Shown one piece after another: positions 24,697 through 33,100 of a DNA stretch of 64,000 nucleotides. Every line of letters starts with the position of its first letter. Position 1 is the first letter of the stretch. The position numbers were made by a program, and so were the translations under genes. The DNA comes from CAZJYI01 sp964550025. Its GTDB lineage: Bacteria; Verrucomicrobiota; Kiritimatiellia; UBA8416; CAYOBW01. The stretch covers positions 62,001 to 126,000 of the forward strand of contig CAZJYI010000009.1 of the NCBI GenBank assembly GCA_964550025.1. The letters run 5' to 3'. The notes beneath the pieces were generated by a model that worked only from the letters and a program-made list of their open reading frames with translations, made no database searches and was not told the DNA's origin.

Positions 24697-25401
24697 TTAC
24701 AGCTCTACCTTTGTTTCCTTGATGTCTACTTTGAACGGTCCCGACATGACAGTCGGACGCAGGGTAAGAGGAGCCACGGCATCGTCAGGTATTCGCCCGG
24801 AATACCGGCAGGTGCCTCCTCACCCGTATTGGAACGAACCGGTCAGGACCTTGCGGCCGTTCTTGTCCGTGACAGCGAAGCCCGGGTTGGCGACCTTGGT
24901 CCCCTTGCGCGAGAAACGGTAGCTGTCGCCACCGGCTCCCGCAACCTTGAGGTCAAGCCCCACCTGCCGGTTGCCCCGCGTCTTTGCCTTCACGCCTGCG
25001 GAAAACGGAGGGCCAACCTTGATTTCCTTGACCGCGCCGGCCGCGAGGTCAAAGACCTCGTCGTCCCGCGAGCCAAGACCTGTCCTGGCGGACCACTCGT
25101 TCCCCTCCGCGTCCTTCTTCGTGCAGGTGTAGTACCAGAGCTGGTACCTCCCTGCCGGCACGTTGAAGACGGAGTCTTCGGCCGTGAAGGTCACCGTCTT
25201 TTTGGTCTTGGGAATTTTCAGTACAAGCGTTCCGGCTCCCCCGCAAGTGGCGCGGATCTGGCCGGTCGCCTTGTCCTGTGCGCGTACTGCCCCCGGTTGT
25301 CCGACGGTCGTCACAATGAGACCGCAGACAACCAGGAAGGTCAGAAGCAGCGCCGCGGCCGCTCCGGCCGTGCGCTTCCTCAGTCCATGGAATGGTGCCA
25401 T
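24697..25401 (-). pseudogene. Secreted protein interrupted by in-frame TGA (possible nonsense or recoded codon)
   Basis: An exported protein starts at ATG 25401 (GGAGG just upstream; signal/membrane segment ALLLTFLVVCGLIV around residues 17-30). The frame runs 193 codons to a TGA at 24820-24822 and then continues uninterrupted in the same frame for 40 more protein-like codons (GGTCRYSGRIPDD ... GPFKVDIKETKVEL) to a TAA at 24697. The junction reads FQYG-TGA-GGTCRYS, where a Cys-type residue would fit. A perfect 7-bp hairpin with a 5-base loop (24788-24806) lies 13 bases after the TGA. Either a nonsense mutation (TGC/TGT to TGA) made this a shortened protein, or TGA is read through. The domain has beta-rich segments (FNVPAGRYQLWYYTCT) and no enzyme motif I recognise. 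Confidence 0.6.
24788..24806 (-). promoter_or_regulatory. Hairpin just downstream of in-frame TGA
   Basis: Perfect 7-bp stem GGTATTC/GAATACC with loop CGGGC in the mRNA, beginning 13 bases after the TGA at 24820-24822. Distance and loop G placement are compatible with a bacterial SECIS element, but the stem is short and no sel genes are in the window. It may be incidental. Confidence 0.3.
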
Positions 25402-25562
25402 GAGACCTCCTTTCCTGCCGCGCCTACCCATGCCCACGGGGGCAAGTATGCCCGAACTGATGTGCGGCATCAACCACCAACCGGCAATTATCACTCGGGA
25501 AAGGCGTATGCGTCCGGATGTCTCGTGCTTTCAGTCATCAACGATAACTGTTCGAGTGATAA

Positions 25563-25591
25563 TTGAAATCCGTTTCTCGCGTGTGTATAGT
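25563..25591 (+). promoter_or_regulatory. Sigma70-like promoter of the phosphodiesterase gene
   Basis: TTGAAA (25563-25568), a 17-base spacer and TATAGT (25586-25591), about 50 bases before the start codon at 25643. Five of six positions match consensus in each box. Confidence 0.55.
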
Positions 25592-25642
25592 GGCACCCGT
25601 TGTTGAAAGGTCGCGGCGCGTATTTACTTTGAGAAGCGGGGC

Positions 25643-26374
25643 ATGGAAGAGAAACGCTACGCCATCCTCGGGGATATTCACGGCAATTGGGAAGCCTTGA
25701 CGGCTGTTCTGTCCGATGCGGAGGAGCAGGGCGTCACGGACTACGCGTGTGTCGGCGATATCGTCGGATACAACCCGAATCCGGCTGAATGCGTGGACCG
25801 GATCCGAGAGCTCGACTGCCTTGCGGTGTGCGGCAACCATGACCACTACTGTTCGCACTCCGAGAGTCGACAGGATCTCAACCAGATTGCCGCTGCCGCC
25901 CTGGCGTGGACGCGTGACCAGCTTTCGGACGAGCAGCTCACTTTCCTGCGCGATCTGCCGTACGTTTGCGACAGCGCGGGGTTCGAGATCGTCCACGCGA
26001 CCCTCTATGAAGCGGAGATGTTCGACTATGTCTTCGGCATATTCGAAGCGTTGGGCAGTTTCTCCCGCCAGAACACCGAGGTGTGCTTCCACGGACACAC
26101 GCACGTACCGGTGGTGTTCGAGGAAGAGAACGGGGTAACCGTGCGGCGATTCGACACCCTTGCCCTGCGCCCCGGCAGTCGCTACTTCATCAATGTCGGC
26201 AGCGTCGGACAGCCGCGCGACGGGGACCCGCGCGCTGCGTATGCCGTCTACGACCTGGCGGCCGGAGAGATCACCCTGCACCGCGTGCCCTACGACGTGG
26301 CCTCCACCCAGCGCAAGATCGTCGACGCCGGGCTACCGGAGCCGCTCGCCATGCGTCTGACTTTCGGTTACTGA
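25643..26374 (+). CDS. Calcineurin-like metallophosphoesterase (YfcE/MJ0936 type)
   Basis: Binuclear-metal phosphodiesterase of 243 residues. The five metal-binding motifs are all seen: GDIHGN near residue 10, GDIVGYNPNP near 39, CGNHDHY near 69, a His in VHATLYE near 120 and FHGHTHVP near 155. The D-x-H, GD-x-x-G-x-N-P and GHTH pattern fits the YfcE/MJ0936 group, which hydrolyses phosphodiesters or phosphoprotein bonds in the cytoplasm. A good promoter lies upstream. The following gene, a kinase-redox fusion, is on the same strand 100 bases away with its own promoter candidate. Confidence 0.92.
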   Translation: MEEKRYAILGDIHGNWEALTAVLSDAEEQGVTDYACVGDIVGYNPNPAECVDRIRELDCLAVCGNHDHYCSHSESRQDLNQIAAAALAWTRDQLSDEQLTFLRDLPYVCDSAGFEIVHATLYEAEMFDYVFGIFEALGSFSRQNTEVCFHGHTHVPVVFEEENGVTVRRFDTLALRPGSRYFINVGSVGQPRDGDPRAAYAVYDLAAGEITLHRVPYDVASTQRKIVDAGLPEPLAMRLTFGY

Positions 26375-26380
26375 ATCGCA

Positions 26381-26409
26381 TTGACGCGCGGGACGCCGGC
26401 GGCTAGATT
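26381..26409 (+). promoter_or_regulatory. Promoter-like sequence before the kinase-redox fusion gene
   Basis: TTGACG (26381-26386), 17-base spacer, TAGATT (26404-26409), 65 bases before the start codon at 26474. The -10 matches four of six positions. Confidence 0.4.
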
Positions 26410-26473
26410 GACCCTCGCAGGGCGTCATTCCCCAGCCTCTTGACGTACGCTTGGTTCGAGCAGGAGAGAGTCT

Positions 26474-28894
26474 ATGCCGATGGATGAGTTCACTAGCGAG
26501 TCTCTCAGGTTTGCCTCTCTGATGGCGCATCAGCTCCGTTCGCCACTCAGCGCCGTGAGCCAGGCCATACAGGCCGTTCTGGGGGAGTATGCAGGCCCCG
26601 TTTCAGCCGGTCAGCGCGGTACGCTTGAGCGTGCCAACGACCGCTGCAATCAGGCCATGACGGCCGTGCGCCGCATGTTGGCCATCATCAAGGCCCAGGA
26701 GTCCGGTGATGCCGACCTGACGCCTTCTCCGCTGGAGACCATTCTCAGGCAGGTGCACCTGCAGTACGTGGAGGAGACGACCCGGCGCGGTATCGAACTG
26801 AGCGTGGAGCTCGACGCCGAGTCGGTCTACGTGCGCATGGGAGAGCCGGCCCTGGCCGAGATCCTGATTGCTCTCCTGGACAACGCTCTGAAGTACACGC
26901 CGGACCACGGGCGCGTGCGTGTGGCTACCAGGGGCGTTGACGAAGACTCGGTCCGCCTGTCGGTTGCCGATTCCGGGATCGGTATCGACAGGGAGATTCG
27001 CGACCGCATCTTCGAACCGTTCTTCAGGAGCAAGAAGGCCAAACAGTCGGGGTCGGTCGGCGTGGGGCTCGGCCTGGCGTTCGTCCAGAGCGTGGTGGCG
27101 GTTGCGGGGGGCAGCGTTTGGGTGGAAACGGCGGATATTGGCGGCGCGGAATTCGTTGTCGAGCTTCCCCTGGCGGACGATGAAGAGATCGCACGGGCGG
27201 AGTCCAGCGGCGATGAGCCCTCGCTGCGGGTTGTTATCATCGGTGGCGTGGCGGCGGGACCCAAAGCCGGCGCCAAGATTATCCGGCTGCACCCCGACGC
27301 GGACGTGACGGTGGTCGACAGGGGCAGCGTGTTGTCCTACTCGGGGTGCGGACTTCCGTATTACGTGTCGGGTGTGGTCCGTGACCAGAAGATGCTGCTG
27401 TCCAGTCCCGCCGGCCAGGTGCGCGACCCGGTGTTCTTTCGGAAGGTCAAGAACGTGCACGTGATGAACCAGACCGAGGCCTTGGAAATCGACCGTGCCC
27501 GCAAGCGCGTGCGTATCCACAACAACACGACCGCCAGGGACCAGTGGCTGGCGTACGACAAGTTGCTGCTGGCGACCGGGTCGACACCCGTTGTCCCATC
27601 GAACCTGGACATCTCTCTGGGGGGCGTGTTCACCCTGCACGGCGTCCGCGACGCGGAAGGCATCCGGGCCATGCTGGCCGAGCACAAGGCCAGCAACGTC
27701 GTGATCGTCGGTGGCGGACTGATCGGGATCGAGATGACCGAGGCCCTTACCCGCAAAGGCGCGCGGGTCACCGTGATCGAGAAGCTCCCCCGCATTCTGC
27801 CGCGAATGGACCTGGAGATTGCCGGGTTGGTGGAGAAACACCTGGAGGAGCACGGCGTCCGCATCGTGACCAACACGGCAGCTCGCTCCTTCCAGGGGGA
27901 GGGGTGCGTATCCGGCGTGGTGACGGACGAGGTCGTGTTTCCCGCCGATATGGTGATCCTGGCTATCGGCGTCTCTCCTCAGGTGTCGCTTGCCCACGGC
28001 GCCGGACTCTCGCTGGGCAGCACGGGTGCCATTCACGTCGACGACTGCATGCGGACATCGGACCCCGACATCTATGCCGCCGGGGATTGCGTTCAGACGC
28101 GCCACATCGTGGCCGGCGGCCCGTGCTACGTCCCGATGGGATCAACCGCCAACAAGCAGGCGCGCGTGGCGGCCATCAACATCTGCGGAGGAGAAGACCG
28201 CTTTCCCGGCGTTCTGGGCAGTTGCATCTGCAAGGTGTTCGATTACTGCGTGGCACGAACGGGACTCGGCGAGGAAGAGGCCCGCGACGCCGGGTTCGAA
28301 GTGTTGACGGTCCTTGTGCCCGGGCCGGACCGCGAGCACTTCGCTCCGGGTGTTCGCCTCCTGCTGATGAAACTCATCGTGGACGTTCCCAGCCGGCGCC
28401 TGCTGGGCGCCCAGGCTACGGGGCCGGGCGCCGGGGACAAACGCATGGACGTGGCAGCCATGGCGATATCCTCCAGGATGACAGTTGACGACATTGCCAA
28501 TGCGGACCTGTGCTATGCGCCGCCCTATTCGAAGGCCATGGACAACCTCATCACGGCCGCGAATGTCGCACGCAACATGCTGGACGGTCACGTAACGGGT
28601 ATCAAACCGCAGGAAGTCTACCGGATGCTGAAGGAGAAGGAGGACTTCGCATTCCTCGACGTGCGTACGCCCGAGGAGTACGAACACGTCCATCTGCGGG
28701 GAACACAGTTGATCCCCCTGGGTGCGCTTCGCGGACGCCTGGGGAAACTGCCGAAGGACCGGCTCGTCGTCACTTTCTGCGACATCTCCCTGCGGGGCTA
28801 CGAGGCCGCTCTGATTCTGCAGTCGGCCGGTTTCACGCAGGTCAGGGTCATGGAAGGCGGTATCGCCATGTGGCCCTACGAACTGATCGAGTGA
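26474..28894 (+). CDS. Histidine kinase - CoA-disulfide reductase - rhodanese fusion
   Basis: Single 806-residue frame joining three modules. Residues 1-240 are a histidine kinase core: dimerisation helix with H-box LMAHQLRSPLSAV (His19), N-box LLDNALKYTP, G-boxes VADSGIGID and GVGLGLAFV. Residues about 251-700 are a pyridine-nucleotide disulfide oxidoreductase of the CoA-disulfide reductase/NADH oxidase type: FAD motif VVIIGGVAAGPKAGAK, single redox Cys292 in SYSGCGLPYY, NAD motif VIVGGGLIGIEM, and the AAGDCV FAD motif. Residues about 710-806 are a rhodanese domain with active-site Cys769 in TFCDISLRG. There is no sensor or membrane segment before the kinase, so the flavoprotein may itself be the redox input. 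A strong GGAGAGAG site precedes the start. No response regulator is adjacent. The last two modules are known together; the kinase fusion is not one I know. Confidence 0.9.
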   Translation: MPMDEFTSESLRFASLMAHQLRSPLSAVSQAIQAVLGEYAGPVSAGQRGTLERANDRCNQAMTAVRRMLAIIKAQESGDADLTPSPLETILRQVHLQYVEETTRRGIELSVELDAESVYVRMGEPALAEILIALLDNALKYTPDHGRVRVATRGVDEDSVRLSVADSGIGIDREIRDRIFEPFFRSKKAKQSGSVGVGLGLAFVQSVVAVAGGSVWVETADIGGAEFVVELPLADDEEIARAESSGDEPSLRVVIIGGVAAGPKAGAKIIRLHPDADVTVVDRGSVLSYSGCGLPYYVSGVVRDQKMLLSSPAGQVRDPVFFRKVKNVHVMNQTEALEIDRARKRVRIHNNTTARDQWLAYDKLLLATGSTPVVPSNLDISLGGVFTLHGVRDAEGIRAMLAEHKASNVVIVGGGLIGIEMTEALTRKGARVTVIEKLPRILPRMDLEIAGLVEKHLEEHGVRIVTNTAARSFQGEGCVSGVVTDEVVFPADMVILAIGVSPQVSLAHGAGLSLGSTGAIHVDDCMRTSDPDIYAAGDCVQTRHIVAGGPCYVPMGSTANKQARVAAINICGGEDRFPGVLGSCICKVFDYCVARTGLGEEEARDAGFEVLTVLVPGPDREHFAPGVRLLLMKLIVDVPSRRLLGAQATGPGAGDKRMDVAAMAISSRMTVDDIANADLCYAPPYSKAMDNLITAANVARNMLDGHVTGIKPQEVYRMLKEKEDFAFLDVRTPEEYEHVHLRGTQLIPLGALRGRLGKLPKDRLVVTFCDISLRGYEAALILQSAGFTQVRVMEGGIAMWPYELIE

Positions 28895-28903
28895 GGCAGC
28901 GCT

Positions 28904-29956
28904 CTATCGCAGCGTCCGCACACCCCGCGCAGCGTATTTCTTCAGCTTCGGGTTTGGTGCTTCCCGGAGCACCTTTTCCAGCGTGGGACGGAACTGAACG
29001 TGCCCCGAGTCACCCAGCACGCGGCACATCCAGGACATGGCGTCTACGTGCGCGTAGCTTCCCCCGTGCTCCATGTAGCCCGCCAGCAGGGCTTTCTCCA
29101 CTTCCTTGCACAGCGCGAGGTCTTTGCCGTGCGAGCTGTGGACGGTCATGGCGGCCTTTCGCAGCAGCGCGGCATCGCCAGATCCCAGCATCTGTGTCAG
29201 TTCCGCGTTGGGGCCCGGTGCGTTGCCCGTCGTCGGTGCGGGGAGGGTCGATACAACCGGGGCCGGTATCACAACCGGTTCCGCAACCACGCCGGAAAGG
29301 GACACCGTGACCTCCTGTCCGACCTTGATGCCCGACGCATCATCGAAGCGCACCTGTACGTCGCCGCCGGACACGGCAACAACCCTGCCTTTTCGCGTCA
29401 CCCCGGTCGTCGTGGACGGCTTGCTTTCGGCTGTGGTTCGCGCTGCCGGCGCCGGCGCGGGTACGGCGCGTTCCGGCTTGGACGGAGCCGCGGGCACGGT
29501 GGATACGGCAGGTTGCGGCTTGGACGGAGCCGCGGGCACGGCGGAGACCGCGGGCGGTGACGTTTTGCGTGTCGCCGGTTTCGAGTCCGCCGTGGTGACG
29601 GGTGGAGTAGGTTGTGTTTCCGGGGTGGATGCGCGCGGCGATGGTTGCGTCGTGCCCGCGCTGACCACGGCTTTCAGTCCTTTGCGCGGCGCCGTTTCTC
29701 CCGCGCGGACGCTGGCTCGCAGAGTACGGCCCGAAACGGTTGCCACAACCAGATTCCCGACGGGCAATTCGACGCCCGACCCCGTGACGAAGAACAGCTC
29801 CACGAGATCGCCTGCCTTCGCCGTCGCTCCCGAGCTCAACTCGATGACGACTTCGCCGTCCTTCACCTCGGTCACGGTCCCTGTCAGGGGATAGGCGAAC
29901 GCGCCGCCAATTAGAATCGCGGTCATGACCAGCGCCGTTACCATGGTCTTGTGCAT
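28904..29956 (-). CDS. Secreted Pro/Ala-rich protein with SH3-like segments
   Basis: Exported protein of 350 residues from ATG 29956 (GGAGG 8 bases upstream; signal peptide ending near GGAFA). Residues about 23-95 form a small beta domain (GTVTEVKDGEVVIELSSG) and a similar one recurs at about 190-225 (GRVVAVSGGDVQVRFDDASG); both look like KOW/SH3-like barrels. Between them is a low-complexity linker with PAAPSKP repeats (about 130-185), probably a cell-wall or periplasm-spanning spacer. The C-terminal 110 residues are helical, HEAT-like (GDAALLRKAAMTVHSSHGKDLALC). It converges on the kinase-redox fusion gene with 9 bases between the stops. No recognised family for the whole protein. Confidence 0.7.
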   Translation of the reverse strand: MHKTMVTALVMTAILIGGAFAYPLTGTVTEVKDGEVVIELSSGATAKAGDLVELFFVTGSGVELPVGNLVVATVSGRTLRASVRAGETAPRKGLKAVVSAGTTQPSPRASTPETQPTPPVTTADSKPATRKTSPPAVSAVPAAPSKPQPAVSTVPAAPSKPERAVPAPAPAARTTAESKPSTTTGVTRKGRVVAVSGGDVQVRFDDASGIKVGQEVTVSLSGVVAEPVVIPAPVVSTLPAPTTGNAPGPNAELTQMLGSGDAALLRKAAMTVHSSHGKDLALCKEVEKALLAGYMEHGGSYAHVDAMSWMCRVLGDSGHVQFRPTLEKVLREAPNPKLKKYAARGVRTLR

Positions 29957-30134
29957 CGTCTGTCCTCCGTAGAGCTGTTGATCATCCGCCCCTCCGGGAC
30001 GTCTGCGCGCCACCCATGAGAGGCTGAACACGCACGCGCATCATCAGCAGGTTAGGCGAAACGGCGCGGGAGGTCAATATTCGCGGGAACGCAGTACACC
30101 GGGCGGCACGTGCACGCCCCGGTTCGTTGCACCC

Positions 30135-33100
30135 TCACTTGACGCGTCTGAAATGATTTCGGCCGGCGCGTCCGCCCGCCCAGTGACCGGACAGCGTGAA
30201 GTTGTCCGTGTTTCCCTTCACCGTTCCCTTGAAGTAGCCGTTTCCGGAGTACTTGCCGCCCGCGGTCCAGTCGAAGATGAAGACGTTGTTCTTGTACGAC
30301 CAGTTCACCTCGTGGTAGCCGTTTGCATCGACGGCCTTCGGGTGGTTCGGCTTGCCCAGTTTGCCGTCGAGGAGCTCCTTCGCCTTGCCCTTGCCCGACT
30401 TGTAGAGGTACGCGTGACACCGGTACTGCGACAAGCTCCGCTCGGGGTCCGACACGTTGTACGTGCCCGCCATCTGCCCCATTGTCGCTTCCTCGACCGA
30501 GATGATCTTCTTGATCCGGGCCGTGGTCGTCTTCTCCGCCGTCTTTCCCTTTGCCGTCACGCGGGCCGTGATACGGATTGCCCCCTCCTCCGCATCCTTC
30601 CGGGTGGGGAGCGTTGCCGAATGCCGGTGCACTCTCCCCTGCGCCAGTTTCCGCGTGGAGTTGTTGTCGTAGCCTCTCCCCGTGCCGGGAGCGGACTCCA
30701 TCCACAGTCGGCTGCTGACCGTCACCGCGTCCTCCTCGGAGAGATCGTTGGCCCGGAAGTGGGCCGTCACCGTGGCGCTCTTGCCGGGCTGGATGTTGGG
30801 AGGAGAGACCGTGAGCCGCGTGATGGCGAGCTCCGGGTCCAGGATCTCGACGACCTTGGACAGGTGCAGCTCCTGCGGCGGGTTCAGCTGGTCCCGAACC
30901 GTAAGGGTGACGCGGCGCTCGTCGCCCTTGGTCGTGCCGAGCTTCATCCCCTTCGTGGTGAAGACCTGTCCCCGCTCATTCTTCCATTCGTAGGAGAGCG
31001 GCGTCTTGCCGCCCCGGATATCGGAACTGAGCTGCACCGGCGGACCCCGTTCCGCACGGGAGGGGCCGGTGATGGACCCCTTGAGCCGAGCGTACACCCT
31101 GACGCGTGCCGTCTCAACCTTGGGTGTCGCCGCGTGCTGTCCCTCGTCGAAAACGCGGACGGTCAGGGTCTTCGTCCCGGGCGAGTCGAACGCACGACGA
31201 TAGCGCGGCCCCGTCTGCTGGCCGCCGTCGGAGTCGGTCCATTCGCAGCGGGTCTGGCCCTCGCCGCCCGTCACGTCGGCGGATGCCGACACCACACGTC
31301 CCTCCGCGCCTTCGCGATCCGCCGTCACGGTGATCTGGATCGGTGCTTTCAAGAGATCTTCAGCAAGGGCGATGCAGAGCGCCCCCTGCATGGCAGCCTT
31401 CTTCAGACGCTCGAAGTACGTCTGGGCCAGCTCCGCCATGAACTCGGCCATCTCGGCGTCCTCGTACACGCGCGCCAACACATCTTTTCCCAGGCCGGCC
31501 GCCGCCATGATCTCCTGCATCAGTTCCGTGGCTTCGCTCAGCCGTGTCCGCAAGGCATCCAGTCTGCCCCTGACCTCGGCAATCCGAGCGGCGACCTCAT
31601 CCGGCAGGCCGGCGACGGATGCTTCCGTCGACACGATGCCCTCGTAGATCGCCGTCATCTGCTCCAGAAGACTCGCGCCGGCCTCTCCCGTTCCGGCGAG
31701 TTTGCTCCGCGCTCCTGCCAGAATCGAGGCGGCCTCGCTCTTCACGTCGGCGATCTCGGCAAGCTTGGTCCGGGCCGTCGCGACCAGCTCCTCCGCCTTG
31801 TCCAGGTGGGCCGTTGCCTTCCGTGCCGTCTCAGTGTCTCCCGCCCCGTCCGCGCCGCCTTCCGTGCCGCCCGTCGCTCCCGTTGCCTCGGCGACGGCCT
31901 TGAGCTTGTCGCGCTGTGCGGCAGCCTGCCTGGCGGCGGTTCTTGCCTTCTCCAGAAGCTCGCGACCGGTTTCCAGTTGCGCCTTGAGCTTGGGACCCTC
32001 GCTTTCCATCTCCGTGTAGATGCGGCGGCGTTCTTCCGTGGTGTCTGCGTCTTTCACGGCCTTAAGCTTGTTGGCCAGTTCGAGAGCGAGTTCCTCGGTC
32101 GAATGGGCTGCCTTGGCCAGGTTCTCGGCCGCCTTCTCGGCATCGGCTTTCAGCCCCGCGACAGTGACCGGTACCTGCGTGAGCGCCTTCACGGTCTCTT
32201 CGAATCGGAGGGCCTTTGCTTCCTTCGCCTGCGCCTCCTTGACGATGTCGCCCAGGAGCGCCTCGGCGCTCATGACTTCCCAGCCCGCTTTCTGGCAGAG
32301 ATCACGGACCTCGTTCGCCAGGGCCCTGGCCCTGGCCGCGGCGGTGCGCAGGCCCTCGATGTCCGCTGCCACCGATCCTTCGAGCGGAAACGCGAATTGC
32401 AGCGCGTCCGACTTGTCCCCGGGTGCGGTGGTGACGGCTGTCTGGCACAGGACCATGGCGGGGTCGGCACGGCCCGCGTCCAGCGGCACCTCGAACTCGT
32501 GCTCGAACGTGTGGATCTCCAGCAGCTTGTCCTTGCCGAAGGTGACGGATTCCTCTTCTGTGAGCTGGTCGGCCTGCCACGTTCCCAGCGATGCGTTCTG
32601 AACGAGTTTCAGATCGGTATCCAGCAGTGGCGTTCCAAAGACGGCGATTTTGGTCGTGACGGTCACCGGTCTCCCCGCCTTGGGAACCTGGGGGTCGACC
32701 TCGTGGCCGAGCACCATGCAGCGGGGCCACGGGTCGCGTACGTCGCCCGCCTTGATCAAGCTGAGGCAATAGGCCTCGAACTGCGCCAGCTTCTCGCAAT
32801 CCTCGGCCACCTCGATCTGCAGTTGCTCCTGGATCTGCCCCTTGAGCTTGTTGAAGCTGACCTCCCAGTCCTTCAGGGCGGCCTGTTCCATGTACAGCCA
32901 GGCGTCGTACCCGTAGTGGGTCGTCATGGAGATGTTCTGGTTGAAAACCGCGTTCTGGTTGTACCAGGTCTTGAAGGCGTATACCGAGGTGACGAGATCG
33001 TTCTGTTCGGGAAACACGGCGACCAGATTGCCGCGGTTTGCCTTGATGGTGATGCCCTTCTTCGGCAGGTAGTGGTTGTTGAGAAACGTCCAGTAGTCGA

